From Nitrospira sp. (GTDB lineage Bacteria > Nitrospirota > Nitrospiria > Nitrospirales > Nitrospiraceae): a stretch of 64,000 bases of DNA. Numbering within the stretch: position 1 is the stretch's first letter; each line of letters begins with the position of its first letter. The notes under the pieces are model-generated. The model did no database searches, was not told where the DNA came from, and saw only the letters and a list, made by a program, of their open reading frames with translations. This document shows positions 24,605 through 34,498 of this stretch, one piece after another. The translations under genes were made by a program, and so were the position numbers. The stretch is taken from contig JARFXP010000001.1 of NCBI GenBank assembly GCA_029194675.1, positions 1,480,501 through 1,544,500 of the forward strand. Reading direction: 5' to 3'.

Positions 24605-26005
24605 TTAAACCAATGGATCCAACCTGACTTCTTCAACAGTGCATCGGAGTTGGCCCCTGGCGAGACGTGCCAGAATCTCTTCACCGACGAAGACCTGTCC
24701 GGCATCACGAATGATCCGGCGTCCAGGCATGGTCTCGAGGATTCCATATCCTCGACCCAGAACAGCGAGCGGGCTCAGTCCGTTAAATCGGCCGAGATAG
24801 GCATGGGTTTGCTCGGCCTTCCGCTTGAGACCATGGCTCATGGCAGCGAGCAAGCGCGACCGCAACTGTGGAACAATCACCAGATCTCGATGCACTTGAA
24901 GGGCCGGACTCTTCGACACCAACGCTTGCGTCCATCCTTGCACATTCACCATCGCTTGTCTCACCTGGGCGCGGACTGCTTCTCGCATGCCTGCCACAGC
25001 GCCATCCACCCGCTGAGCTTCTTTGAGGATCTTAAACCGGATGTTGTCCATACGAGCAAGCAGAAGATCAAGTCGCTGATGCTGCTCCAGGCATTGCGAG
25101 CTTACGACTTGCCGACAGCGGGCGGTGAGCAGGCTCAGCCGCTCAACGATCCCCGTCAACACTGGGGCAACCATTTCGGCGGCAGCGGACGGCGTCGGGG
25201 CCCGTACATCTGCTGCAAAGTCGGCCAGTGTCACATCGGTCTCATGTCCAACGGCTGATACGATGGGGACCCGTGACGCGACGATGGCTCGTACGACGGC
25301 TTCGTCGTTGAAGCTCCACAGATCCTCCAATGAACCACCGCCACGGCCGATGATCATGACATCGACCACGCCGAGTTTGTTCAATGCCTGAATCGCGGCT
25401 GTGATCTGCTCAGCCGATCCAGGCCCCTGCACCGGGACAGGCGCGATGATGATGCTCAAGATGGGACAGCGACGGTGCAAGACGGTGATCAGATCTCGAA
25501 CCGCCGCCCCGGTCGGCGAGGTCACGATTCCGACGGTCCGAGGAAACGCCGGCAATGGTTGTTTGCTCGCTCTATCGAAGAGCCCCTCGACCTCCAAACG
25601 ACGCTTCAGCTGGTCAAGCGCCAACTGAAGAGCGCCTCGCCCTTTGGGTTCGAGATGATCGAGAATGATCTGGTATTCTCCGCGTGGCTCATACACGGAG
25701 AGTCGCCCTCGCACAACGACATGCAACCCCTCCTCCAGTCCAAACCTCAAACGGACAGCCGCTGAACGGAAGATTACCGCCCGAATCTGGCTCGTCTGGT
25801 CTTTGAGTGTACAGTAGAGATGGCCGGAAGCTGGTGCGCGCAGGTTCGAAATTTCCCCCTCGAGCCACACTTCGGCAAAGTGAGTTTCGAGGGAGGCCCG
25901 AACCGTGGTTGTCAGTTCTGAGACGGTGAGAATCTGCCTCGATGTCGAGTCGAGAGGAATAAAGGACGGATGGGCGTGGATATTCGTGAGTCCTCTCCTG
26001 ATCAA
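24605..26005 (-). CDS. xseA: Exodeoxyribonuclease VII large subunit
   Basis: A 466-residue protein with an N-terminal OB fold (ILTVSELTTTVRASLETHFA, then VWLEGEISNLRAPASGHLYC) and the catalytic domain with PRTVGIVTSPTGAAVRDLIT, IIGRGGGSLEDLWSFNDE and SAVGHETDVTLADFAADVRA. The C-terminal half is a long coiled coil for the XseB subunits. The operon order ymdB, xseA, xseB, tlyA is typical. Confidence 0.95.
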   Translation of the reverse strand: MIRRGLTNIHAHPSFIPLDSTSRQILTVSELTTTVRASLETHFAEVWLEGEISNLRAPASGHLYCTLKDQTSQIRAVIFRSAAVRLRFGLEEGLHVVVRGRLSVYEPRGEYQIILDHLEPKGRGALQLALDQLKRRLEVEGLFDRASKQPLPAFPRTVGIVTSPTGAAVRDLITVLHRRCPILSIIIAPVPVQGPGSAEQITAAIQALNKLGVVDVMIIGRGGGSLEDLWSFNDEAVVRAIVASRVPIVSAVGHETDVTLADFAADVRAPTPSAAAEMVAPVLTGIVERLSLLTARCRQVVSSQCLEQHQRLDLLLARMDNIRFKILKEAQRVDGAVAGMREAVRAQVRQAMVNVQGWTQALVSKSPALQVHRDLVIVPQLRSRLLAAMSHGLKRKAEQTHAYLGRFNGLSPLAVLGRGYGILETMPGRRIIRDAGQVFVGEEILARLARGQLRCTVEEVRLDPLV

Positions 26006-26073
26006 GCCCGTGCGGCAGTCAAGGACCGCGCCGATGATATTGTGGGCACCTGGAACCTCATACGATGTTCCGC

Positions 26074-26853
26074 CTAATCCATGAGGCGGATCCGTTCGAA
26101 CGCAACCGCCTTGCCCAAGCGCGGATCAAGGTCGAGCAACACCGCACAAAACACCGAGGCCCCCGAGGCGACTTCAAACCGTCTGGGCATGCCGGTCAAG
26201 AATTTCTCTATCGCCAGCTCTTTTTTGACTCCGATCACCGAATGGAACGGTCCCGTCATGCCGATATCCGTGATGTACGCAGTGCCCTTCGGCAGGATTT
26301 GTTCATCGGCCGTCTGCACATGTGTATGCGTCCCGACGACAGCGACCACCTCTCCATCAAGGAAATGACCCATAGCCATTTTTTCAGATGTGGCTTCCGC
26401 ATGCATATCGACCACGATCGCGGAGGTCTCCCGTTTCAAGCGTGACAACTCGCGTTTTGCCGTCTGAAACGGGCAATCGATCGTCGGCATATACACCCGA
26501 CCCATCAGCTGTAATATAGCCAGCCGTTCGCCGCCTGCGGTTTCAATAACGACACTTCCGTTTCCCGGGACTCCCACCGGATAATTCGCCGGACGCAACA
26601 AGCGGGGCTCCCGAGAAAAGTAACCGACCGCCTCCTTCTTATCCCAGGCGTGATTGCCGGTGGTGATGACCGATATGCCCGCGTCGAACAGCTCCTCCGC
26701 CAACTCCGGTGTGACCCCGAATCCTCCGGCCAGATTTTCCCCATTGGCGATGACCGCATCGATCCGATGCTGTCCGATCAGCCGAGGCACCGTTCGAGCG
26801 ACAGCCCGGCGGCCAGGCTCCCCCATGATGTCCCCGATACATAGGACCTTCAC
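26074..26853 (-). CDS. YmdB-family metallophosphoesterase
   Basis: A 259-residue enzyme of the TIGR00282/YmdB group, a cyclic-nucleotide (2',3'-cAMP) phosphodiesterase. The metal-binding motifs are GDIMGEPGRR, ANGENLAGGFG, TGNHAWDKKE, VDMHAEATSEK and VVGTHTHVQTADEQ. Its start overlaps the rny stop by 4 bp (ATGA type), so the two are translationally coupled; YmdB and RNase Y interact in Bacillus. It may influence biofilm or motility. Confidence 0.92.
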   Translation of the reverse strand: MKVLCIGDIMGEPGRRAVARTVPRLIGQHRIDAVIANGENLAGGFGVTPELAEELFDAGISVITTGNHAWDKKEAVGYFSREPRLLRPANYPVGVPGNGSVVIETAGGERLAILQLMGRVYMPTIDCPFQTAKRELSRLKRETSAIVVDMHAEATSEKMAMGHFLDGEVVAVVGTHTHVQTADEQILPKGTAYITDIGMTGPFHSVIGVKKELAIEKFLTGMPRRFEVASGASVFCAVLLDLDPRLGKAVAFERIRLMD

Positions 26854-28430
26854 TTGGCGTATTCCACGTATCGGCTTTCTCGAATGACCGTGACCTTGAT
26901 CTGTCCCGGATAGGTCAACTCCTGTTCGATCTTCTTGGCAAGTTCACGGGAAAGCTGGAACGACTCGGCATCTGTGATGTCCTCTTGTCTCACGATGACA
27001 CGAATTTCACGCCCGGCTTGGATCGCATACGCTTTCTGCACTCCCTTGTGTCCGGTCGCCAGCGATTCCAGCTTTTCCAACCGCTTCACGTAAGACTCCA
27101 GAGCTTCCCGCCGCGCACCGGGCCGTGCCGCCGACAGCGCCTCAGCTGCCGCCACCAAGACACTCTCCGGACAGATCGGTTCCACCTGCTCGTGATGCGC
27201 GGCGATCGCGTTGACAATCTTTGGAGATTCGCCGTATTTCTTGGCGATTTCGGCTCCCAGCATGGCATGCGGCCCCTCTTCTTCATGGCTGACCGCCTTG
27301 CCGATGTCGTGCAGCAAGGCGCCTCGCCGAGCCAATCTGACATCGAGACCCAACTCCGACGCCATGATGCCGCAAATATACGACGCTTCGCGGGCATGAT
27401 AGAGGTTATTTTGTCCGTAGCTCGTTCGATACTTGAGGCGCCCCAACACTTTGATCAACTCCGGGTGAAAATCTGAAAGGCCCAGTTCAAAGATGATCTT
27501 CTCGGCCTCCTCATACATCAGCTTATCGATGTCGACCTTCACCTTTTCGACGATTTCCTCGATTCGCGTGGGATGAATACGTCCATCCTGCATCAGGCGT
27601 TCCAGCGACACTTTGGCGATCTCGCGCCGCAGCGGATCAAATCCTGAGATAATCACTGCTTCCGGGGTTTCATCGATGATCAGATCAATGCCCGTCGCCG
27701 CTTCAAGCGCACGGATATTCCGCCCTTCCCTGCCGATGATTCGGCCTTTCATGGCATCGTTTGGAATGGGAACCACCGAGATCGTGGATTCCGATACATA
27801 ATCACGAACGACGCGTTGAATCGAGGTGGTAATGATCTCTCGAGCTTCCCTTTCCGCAGTCTCACGGGCCTCTTCGATCGTTCGCTTGGCAATGCCGACG
27901 GCATCGAGCCGCGCCTGCGATTCCATTTCGAGGATCAATTGTTTCTTCGCTTCATCGGCCGTCATCCCGGCTACCCGCTCCAGCGCCTCGCGATGTTCGC
28001 GTTCGGCCTTGGCACAGGCAGACTCCTTGGCCGTAAGACCCTCTTCTCGTTTCGCGAAATCCACCTCTCGCTTCCGGGACTCACCCTCGCGCTTCTCTAT
28101 GGCGGCGAGTTTGCCGTCGAGCCCTCCTTCCCGCTGGATGAGACGTTTTTCGATCGCTGAAAGCTCGCCAAGCTTGGTTTTCTGCTCTTGCTCGAATTCG
28201 GACTTCGCTTGAAACACGAGATTCTTGGCTTCAAACCTGGCTTCCTTGAGAACATTCTCTGCCTCCCGTTGTGCGTTCTGCACAACCTGCTTGGCCAAGT
28301 CTTCCGCCTCAGCCTGCTTGGCACCCGTCATGCGGCGACGCAGGAGCGCAAATAGCCCTCCACCAACAACAGCACCGAAAATCCCCGACAACATGATGTA
28401 CATGACAATTGAGGTTGAAATGGGAGTCAC
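26850..28430 (-). CDS. rny: Ribonuclease Y
   Basis: A 526-residue membrane-anchored endoribonuclease that starts mRNA decay. Residues 8-27 form the membrane helix; about 35-210 is a long charged coiled coil (KQAEAEDLAKQVVQNAQREA onward); a KH domain carries IGREGRNIRALEAATGID; the HD domain carries LLHDIGKAVSHEEEG with the catalytic His-Asp. Length and order match RNase Y exactly. A gap of about 500 bp with a structured RNA candidate separates it from zapA. Confidence 0.97.
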   Translation of the reverse strand: MTPISTSIVMYIMLSGIFGAVVGGGLFALLRRRMTGAKQAEAEDLAKQVVQNAQREAENVLKEARFEAKNLVFQAKSEFEQEQKTKLGELSAIEKRLIQREGGLDGKLAAIEKREGESRKREVDFAKREEGLTAKESACAKAEREHREALERVAGMTADEAKKQLILEMESQARLDAVGIAKRTIEEARETAEREAREIITTSIQRVVRDYVSESTISVVPIPNDAMKGRIIGREGRNIRALEAATGIDLIIDETPEAVIISGFDPLRREIAKVSLERLMQDGRIHPTRIEEIVEKVKVDIDKLMYEEAEKIIFELGLSDFHPELIKVLGRLKYRTSYGQNNLYHAREASYICGIMASELGLDVRLARRGALLHDIGKAVSHEEEGPHAMLGAEIAKKYGESPKIVNAIAAHHEQVEPICPESVLVAAAEALSAARPGARREALESYVKRLEKLESLATGHKGVQKAYAIQAGREIRVIVRQEDITDAESFQLSRELAKKIEQELTYPGQIKVTVIRESRYVEYAK

Positions 28431-28630
28431 CCCCTTCTCTTAAAGGCTCCACGCCAGCTCAAGCCGCTCCTGGCGCCTAGTCACAAATCAAGTTTTAGTG
28501 GGCACGAACACGATGTGGGGTGAAGATGGAGGGGCTCAGGAGACCGCGAATCGTGTTGCTCGGAAACACAAGAGATCGTCAGGGTACGCTGCTCTCCACG
28601 ACTGTCGGTTTCCACCTGCCAGTCGCTGGA

Positions 28631-28816
28631 GGGGATCGGTTATCGAAACAGGTATGGGTGGTAAATACTCATTACGTCCGGATGGCAGTTGCCGGACATC
28701 CTCACACGACGCACCAGGTCGTCGCCTGACACATAGAATCCCTTGACTGAGCACGACCCGCACTATGAGTATCCACCGAACCAACTCTTCGTACCCCATG
28801 AGCCAACCGTTCTCTC
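28631..28816 (-). ncRNA. Candidate 6S-like RNA (rod-shaped, about 185 nt)
   Basis: In the 511-bp gap downstream of zapA, the position of ssrS in many bacteria, the sequence folds by eye into a long rod. An outer stem pairs 28637-28641 with 28805-28809, the flanking A/G-C/T tracts add weaker pairs, an asymmetric internal bubble follows, and then GGTGG plus ATACTCAT (28657-28672) pairs with ATGAGTAT plus CCACC (28765-28777). The apical part holds two hairpins (28676-28697 and 28707-28724). Size, rod shape with central bubble and location next to zapA fit 6S RNA. The strand is assumed to follow zapA. The remaining gap sequence has one more dyad near 28506-28558 and no gene. Confidence 0.4.
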
Positions 28817-28941
28817 TTGTTCTCACATTGTTTCGTTTCCAACACGTCAACGATCTTATGAGTTTATCCTTTCCAACCCATCGCCACACTCACATATCTA
28901 CATGATAACAAAGGGACTCTTTGAAAGCAAGGTGAGTCATC

Positions 28942-29238
28942 TTATCGAAAGAGCGAGGTCGGCATCTGCTCATCGATAGATTGCATCAACGTGACCATCC
29001 GCCGTTCGACATCGGCCTCCCCTTGGACCCTCTTTTTCTCAGACTCAAACAGCTGATGGGCAAGATTGATCGCCGTCAGCACCGCCAACTTCGATGGAGT
29101 CGTCGTCTTCATCCCTTCCGCCAGATGTTTCATATGATCGTCGACGAAATGGGCCAGCTGTCGGATATAGGCATCATCGCCATCTCCTGTGATCGCATAT
29201 CGTTGGCCATAAATTTCTACATCAATGGTCTTAGTCAA
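28942..29238 (-). CDS. zapA: Cell division protein ZapA
   Basis: A 98-residue FtsZ-bundling protein: TKTIDVEIYGQRYAITGDGD, DAYIRQLAHFVDDHMKHLAE and a C-terminal coiled coil (AINLAHQLFESEKKRVQGEA). It stabilises the Z ring by crosslinking FtsZ protofilaments. It overlaps the end of the coiled-coil gene upstream by 8 bp, so they are coupled. Confidence 0.9.
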   Translation of the reverse strand: MTKTIDVEIYGQRYAITGDGDDAYIRQLAHFVDDHMKHLAEGMKTTTPSKLAVLTAINLAHQLFESEKKRVQGEADVERRMVTLMQSIDEQMPTSLFR

Positions 29239-29491
29239 TGGCCACCTCCTTAGAGTCTTCTACACATTCCAGCAGCTCCATCTCATTCATGACTTTCTCG
29301 ATTCGCGCCTTGATGTCCATCCGTTCCTTTTCCCATTGGCGGTTCATATCATCCTGTGCAGCCAACCGCTGGCGAGCTGCCTTGAGCTCCTCCTCCAAGA
29401 GCGCATTCCCTCGTTTGAGCTCTTGAACGAGCTTCACCAAGTCACGAATTCGGGTTTCCAGTGCATCAAGTCGATCCAACGCCATAATCAA
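29231..29491 (-). CDS. ZapB-like coiled-coil protein
   Basis: An 86-residue protein, nearly all coiled coil (LDALETRIRDLVKLVQELKR, GNALLEEELKAARQRLAAQD, ERMDIKARIEKVMNEMELLE). It is co-transcribed with zapA and overlaps it by 8 bp. By analogy with proteobacterial ZapB, which links ZapA to the chromosome-terminus protein, a division role is likely, but the sequence has only coiled-coil features and the assignment rests on context. Confidence 0.7.
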   Translation of the reverse strand: MIMALDRLDALETRIRDLVKLVQELKRGNALLEEELKAARQRLAAQDDMNRQWEKERMDIKARIEKVMNEMELLECVEDSKEVAID

Positions 29492-29550
29492 CCCCTCTTC
29501 GTATTGCCCCTACGGATTGTGGCGCACTATAAAAACTTCACAAGATCTTG

Positions 29551-31854
29551 TCAAGAAAAGGCCTTGGGAGCCCCCGCCAGACGCAGGTATTCTTTGTAGC
29601 TACGCAGTACACGTTTGACGTATTGCCTAGTCTCCTGATACTGGATCAACTCGACGAATTCATCTTCACTCAGCCCCCGATAGGTCGCCGTCCAGGTTCC
29701 CACGACGATCGGACCGGCATTGTACGCCGCGATCGTCTGCACCACATTCCCGGCAAACTGCGTAAACAGTTGCGCTACATACCGAGTCCCGATCCGGATA
29801 TTGATCTCTTGATCGAACAAATCTTCCCGGGATAGGCTCGGAAGTCGGTGCTGTTGAGCCACGGCGTTGGCGGTGGCGGGCATCACCTGCATCAATCCGA
29901 TTGCCCCGACACGCGAGACGGCCCTCCAATCATATTGACTTTCTTCCCGAATGATCGCTGCAACAAGAAACGGATCAACCCCGTCGGCTCCCGACATTCT
30001 AATCGTGGGAATCAATCCGGTTGGATAGGCCACATTCCAAAGTCCATCTGCGACCGTTCCACCGGTTCGCTCCAACTTCTCACGGAATCGGGATCGCACC
30101 AGGCGCAGGGCATGATGATAGGCACCGACCTCGTTCAGCATCATCGATAACGCCGCCAACACCTCGGGATCGCGACTATACCGATCTGTCAACGCGCCGA
30201 GCTCTCTGGCGGCATCGTGATCCAGACCGAGTGTCTTGAGTTCCACCGCCCGTCGGTACGCCGGCTGTAGCTCGATCTGCATGCGACGACTTGTCTGATC
30301 GTCCTGAACCGATGTCGGAGGTACCTCGGGAGCAGGTTGAGCGGACGAGGCAGCGATGACGGGACCTTCCCGTTTCGTCTGCCCGGAAACCGATAGGTCT
30401 GTGTGTTCGCGCGCCAACTGACAGTAGTAGGTGTAGGGAAAGCGCTGACAGAGCAGTACAAACGCCTCTTTTGACTTCACATCCTCAACTTGGCCGTAGG
30501 AACGGGCAATCCAGTAGAGCGCCTGGGGTTCAAAGTCGCTGTCCTTCTGATCGACGATCTGCTGCCACACGGTGATTGCCTCCCGATAACGAGCCGTTCG
30601 GTAAAGCACCCACCCTTCCCGCCAATATGCTTCCGCTCGTTGAGAAGCCGGCTCTCCGAACTTGGACACCTGTCGATACCTTGCGATCGCTTCATCGAAC
30701 CGCGCCTCATCTTCCAACCAGGTCCCGACAAATGCATTGATCTGCCCTTTCTGTTCCGGAGTCATCGTTCGTTTCGAGAGCGTTCGGCAGAGATCCAATA
30801 ACTTTTCCCCGAGTCCCTGTCTGAGATAGACCCTCGCGAGCCATACAGTCGCTTCATCCGCCCGAGGTCCTTGTTCAGCAGTCAGGGCATGAAAGGTTTC
30901 GCGAGCCTGATCGTACAGCTTCAACCGGACTTGGGCGATTCCTAGTTTGAGTTTGGCATCCCCGCGGTGCGGAGAAGACGGGTCTTGCGTCAAGAACTTT
31001 TTCAACTCCTCGATTGCCTCCGCGTGGAGCGATTGCCCTAAGAAAGCCTGGGCACGCTCATAATGCATGTCGGGCACCACAGTCCACAGCACACCACCGA
31101 TATTGCTCCTGAGCAGAGTCTCGGCTTCCTTGGCTTCCTTTGTCTGCGGAAACTTCGTCCAAAGCTGCTTCAGCGTCTCTCGTCCTTCCGGCAATTGATT
31201 CTCTCGAAGATAACAAGACGCCAACCGCAACCAAGCCTGAGAGATCTGCACGTCCTTATCATTGACATTGACGGCTTTGACCAACCAGGACACCGCCTCG
31301 GGACAGCTGGACGCCTGATACCACGCTTCTCCGGCACGGAGCGCCACCTGATTGAGAAGATTGGAATCGGGGACCGCTTGCGACACTCCTTCAAACATGC
31401 CGGCCGCCTCCTTGGCATCCCCTAAGCGCAGCAAAGCCTCTCCGATCCAGGAGCGAATATAATCATCGAGTACGAGAAAGTCCCGCTGGGCTGCCCGAAG
31501 GTATGGCAGAGCGCCTGCGGGATTTCGATCGATCAAGATCACCCCGGACAGCAGCCCGGCACGTTTGGCCCACTGCGTGGCGGGAAATCCCTCCATGACC
31601 TTTCGGAGACGTTCCAGCTTGAGCGCCACCACTTGATCTTTCGTCAAAGCGTGACCCAAGCGCTCCTTCGGCCAGGCCGCCGCCGCGAAACAATCCTCCG
31701 CAGTCGTACAGCCATTGGCCGTCGATTGTTCGGACGTCTCAACTTGCGCCGTATATCCGTCGCTGGAAAGAAAACACCCGAGCACGAGCACCAGGCCGGA
31801 CGCAACCGCCCGCGCGCAACCACCGATGGAACGACGCTTGTTACAGGTTTTCAT
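29551..31854 (-). CDS. Soluble lytic transglycosylase with TPR-like superhelix
   Basis: About 767 residues. A Sec signal (about 12-35) is followed by a long run of helical repeats (about 60-560, e.g. AIEELKKFLTQDPSSPHRGD) as in Slt70, then a C-terminal SLT domain: AAIIREESQYDWRAVSRVGA with the catalytic Glu, IGLMQVMPATANAVA, and AAYNAGPIVVG. The enzyme cleaves the MurNAc-GlcNAc bond of peptidoglycan to make anhydro-muropeptides. The start at 31854 is chosen because it leads directly into the signal sequence. Divergent from rlmN. Confidence 0.9.
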   Translation of the reverse strand: MKTCNKRRSIGGCARAVASGLVLVLGCFLSSDGYTAQVETSEQSTANGCTTAEDCFAAAAWPKERLGHALTKDQVVALKLERLRKVMEGFPATQWAKRAGLLSGVILIDRNPAGALPYLRAAQRDFLVLDDYIRSWIGEALLRLGDAKEAAGMFEGVSQAVPDSNLLNQVALRAGEAWYQASSCPEAVSWLVKAVNVNDKDVQISQAWLRLASCYLRENQLPEGRETLKQLWTKFPQTKEAKEAETLLRSNIGGVLWTVVPDMHYERAQAFLGQSLHAEAIEELKKFLTQDPSSPHRGDAKLKLGIAQVRLKLYDQARETFHALTAEQGPRADEATVWLARVYLRQGLGEKLLDLCRTLSKRTMTPEQKGQINAFVGTWLEDEARFDEAIARYRQVSKFGEPASQRAEAYWREGWVLYRTARYREAITVWQQIVDQKDSDFEPQALYWIARSYGQVEDVKSKEAFVLLCQRFPYTYYCQLAREHTDLSVSGQTKREGPVIAASSAQPAPEVPPTSVQDDQTSRRMQIELQPAYRRAVELKTLGLDHDAARELGALTDRYSRDPEVLAALSMMLNEVGAYHHALRLVRSRFREKLERTGGTVADGLWNVAYPTGLIPTIRMSGADGVDPFLVAAIIREESQYDWRAVSRVGAIGLMQVMPATANAVAQQHRLPSLSREDLFDQEINIRIGTRYVAQLFTQFAGNVVQTIAAYNAGPIVVGTWTATYRGLSEDEFVELIQYQETRQYVKRVLRSYKEYLRLAGAPKAFS

Positions 31855-32006
31855 GACAGCCTGCCGACGCCCGCCCGTGTTCATTATATACGGAGCGGCC
31901 CGCAATGGAAGAAGTTTCAGGACCCGATGATGGGTATGGCCATATGCGGTATGACTTCAGCTATGATAGGCTCCAGAGTTTGAACTATGATACTGCGGGC
32001 TTGTCA

Positions 32007-33092
32007 ATGACCCCTCCCGCTACCGCGACAACGCTCCTGAGTCTCACCGAACCACAGATGGTGAAGTTTGTCCGTGCGCAGCGCTGGCCGGACTATCGCG
32101 CAAAGCAAATTTTGCGCTGGATCTATCAACGACGCTTACGAACCATCACCGATATGACCGATCTCCCTATGCACGATCGCATGAGGCTGTCTCAATTGGC
32201 CACGATCGGACGTTCGTCCCATGTCAAGGTCCTGACGTCCCGGGACGGAACACGCAAATTGCTGGTGACCCTCAACGACGGCATGTCGATCGAAGCCGTG
32301 CTGATCCCGGATGAGGAGCGGCTGACGCTCTGTGTGTCAACTCAGGTCGGTTGCATGTTGGATTGCGGTTTCTGCCTGACAGGGCGAATGGGGCTTAAAC
32401 GCAACCTCAAGCTTCACGAAATCATCGATCAGATCCTCACTGCGCAAGATTTGCTGAGGTCCGATGAACACATTACGAACCTGGTGTTCATGGGGATGGG
32501 AGAACCGCTGGCCAATTTGGACGGTCTCAAGGCCGCCGTGACCGCCTTGACCAGCAAAGCCTGGGGTCTTGGGTGGTCGCGTAGACGCGTGACGGTGTCG
32601 ACGGCGGGGTTGGCGTCCCGCCTTACGGACGTCGCAACGCTCGGCGTGAACCTCGCCATCTCGCTCAATGCCACCACCGAAGAACAGCGTCGGGCGCTGA
32701 TGCCCGCCGCCAGCGAAATCGCTTCATTGAGATCACTCCTGGCAGCCTGTCGCCGCTATCCGCTCGCCTCTCACCAACAGCTGACCTTCGAATATGTTTT
32801 GCTCGCCGGTATAAACGATCATACGGCTGATGCACGCCGACTGGTGCAACTGGTGAGAGGCATGCGATGCAAGGTCAATTTGATTCCGTTCAATGAATTT
32901 CCGGGCAGCCCTTTTCATCGCCCGTCCGAACAGGCGATTCTTCGGTTTCAATCCATCCTCCGCGACGCCGACCTCGATGCGTTTGTTCGAAAGAGCCGAG
33001 GACGGGACGTTCTCGGCGCCTGCGGACAACTTGGAGAACTTTCCAGCAACCGACCTTCCCTTACCTTGACACCTATCGAAACTCGTTGCTAG
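32007..33092 (+). CDS. rlmN: Dual-specificity RNA methyltransferase RlmN
   Basis: About 361 residues. A radical-SAM enzyme that methylates C2 of A2503 in 23S rRNA (and A37 in some tRNAs). The cluster motif is CMLDCGFC (Cys-x3-Cys-x2-Cys), preceded by LTLCVSTQVG and followed by TNLVFMGMGEPLANLD, a family hallmark; the methyl-carrying Cys is in RGRDVLGACGQL. The N-terminal helix domain (YRAKQILRWIYQRR) is complete from the ATG at 32007; an upstream ATG at 31905 would add 34 atypical residues overlapping the divergent gene. Confidence 0.93.
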   Translation: MTPPATATTLLSLTEPQMVKFVRAQRWPDYRAKQILRWIYQRRLRTITDMTDLPMHDRMRLSQLATIGRSSHVKVLTSRDGTRKLLVTLNDGMSIEAVLIPDEERLTLCVSTQVGCMLDCGFCLTGRMGLKRNLKLHEIIDQILTAQDLLRSDEHITNLVFMGMGEPLANLDGLKAAVTALTSKAWGLGWSRRRVTVSTAGLASRLTDVATLGVNLAISLNATTEEQRRALMPAASEIASLRSLLAACRRYPLASHQQLTFEYVLLAGINDHTADARRLVQLVRGMRCKVNLIPFNEFPGSPFHRPSEQAILRFQSILRDADLDAFVRKSRGRDVLGACGQLGELSSNRPSLTLTPIETRC

Positions 33093-33093
33093 C

Positions 33094-34494
33094 ATGATGA
33101 GTTCGACCTTCATCATGATCATGCGGACTATTCGGTATCATTGGCACATCCACATCTTGACGACGCTTCTCGTCGTTGGCTCCGTCTCGGTCTTGCTGGG
33201 AGCAGAGCCGAGCGAATACGTCCTCTCAAACGGCATGAAAGTGCTGCTGGTCGAGGTTCCCAAGGCTCCGGTAGCCACGGTGCAGGTGTGGTACAAAGTC
33301 GGTTCGCGAAACGAGGTCATGGGACGCGCCGGACTTTCACACATGCTCGAGCACATGATGTTCAAGGGCACGGCACGATATCCGAAAGGCTCGTTTTCAC
33401 GAATCGTCAGAAAGAACGGCGGAATCGACAACGCATTTACCGGACAAGACTTTACCGCCTATTTTGAGAATGTGGCGGCAGATCGTGTCGGATTGGTTCT
33501 CGAACTGGAAGCCGATCGGATGCAGGGCCTGATTCTCGATCACAACGAATTTCAGACCGAGCGCGACGTCGTGAAAGAAGAACGTCGTCTCAGATCCGAG
33601 GATGACCCGCAGGGTGCACTGGTTGAAGCGCTGTTTGCCCAGGCCTTCTTCAGCCATCCCTACCATTGGCCCGTCATCGGATGGTTCGCCGATCTCGATG
33701 CGATGTCCCTCGAAGACTTGCAACGCCACTACGACACCTTTTACTCTCCCAACAACGCGACACTAGTGATCGTGGGTGATATCAAGGCCGAGGCTCTCCT
33801 TCCGACGATCAAACGCCTGTTTGAGCCGATCCCCAGAGGTCCCTCACCCAAGCAAGCCCTGCCGCCGGAACCGGAACAGCGAGGCGAACGCCGTTTTCTC
33901 CTGAAGCGCGAAGCGCAGGTACCGTTTGTCATGATGGGGTTTCGCGTACCCAACTATTCCAACGAGGACTCGTATGCGCTCGACATCCTCGAATCGATCC
34001 TGTCTCATGGAAAAAGCTCCCGTCTCTACCAGAGTTTGGTCTATGACCAGAAGAATTCGTTAGCCGTCGGCGCCGAGTATAGCCTGTTGCAGACAGATCC
34101 CGGTCTGTTTTATTTCTACTCATTGGTGAATCCCAGTGCGAAGGTCGAAGGGGTCGAAGAAGCCATCCAGCGAGAGATCGTGCGGCTCCAGAATGAGCCG
34201 CCGTCCGAGCTTGAGCTTCAGCGGGCTAAGAACCAGGTGGAGGCGGCGCGGGTCTTCGAGCAAGATTCGAATTTTCGCCATGCCATGTTGATGGGGCAGG
34301 CGGAATCCGTCGGCGCCGGCTGGCGGCGCATCGATCAATTCGTGGAACGCATCCGTGCGGTTACGACGAAGGATATCCAGCGCGTTGCGAAGCAATATCT
34401 CACCTCGGACAATCGGACCGTCGGAATCCTCCTTCCTTTGCCCTCTCCCTCCCCGGATTCGGCACCCACGGCCGGGCATGACGGGAAGTCATAG
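33094..34494 (+). CDS. M16-family zinc peptidase, catalytic subunit
   Basis: A 466-residue protein with an N-terminal signal or anchor (about 19-36) and an intact inverted zinc motif: His83-x-x-Glu86-His87 in GLSHMLEHMMFKGT, with Glu163 exactly 76 residues after His87 (DVVKEERR). This is the HxxEH-x76-E signature of pitrilysin/MPP-beta-type subunits. The next gene encodes a second M16 protein without the motif, so the two should form a heterodimer like mitochondrial processing peptidase. It is in the periplasm; substrates are unknown. Confidence 0.92.
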   Translation: MMSSTFIMIMRTIRYHWHIHILTTLLVVGSVSVLLGAEPSEYVLSNGMKVLLVEVPKAPVATVQVWYKVGSRNEVMGRAGLSHMLEHMMFKGTARYPKGSFSRIVRKNGGIDNAFTGQDFTAYFENVAADRVGLVLELEADRMQGLILDHNEFQTERDVVKEERRLRSEDDPQGALVEALFAQAFFSHPYHWPVIGWFADLDAMSLEDLQRHYDTFYSPNNATLVIVGDIKAEALLPTIKRLFEPIPRGPSPKQALPPEPEQRGERRFLLKREAQVPFVMMGFRVPNYSNEDSYALDILESILSHGKSSRLYQSLVYDQKNSLAVGAEYSLLQTDPGLFYFYSLVNPSAKVEGVEEAIQREIVRLQNEPPSELELQRAKNQVEAARVFEQDSNFRHAMLMGQAESVGAGWRRIDQFVERIRAVTTKDIQRVAKQYLTSDNRTVGILLPLPSPSPDSAPTAGHDGKS

Positions 34495-34498
34495 CATC

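Noticed and set aside
28506-28558. Dyad AACACGAT/ATCGTGTT as part of the 6S candidate
   Set aside because: The stem has a loop of more than 30 nt and lies outside the rod-shaped structure; it may be a separate hairpin near the rny start.
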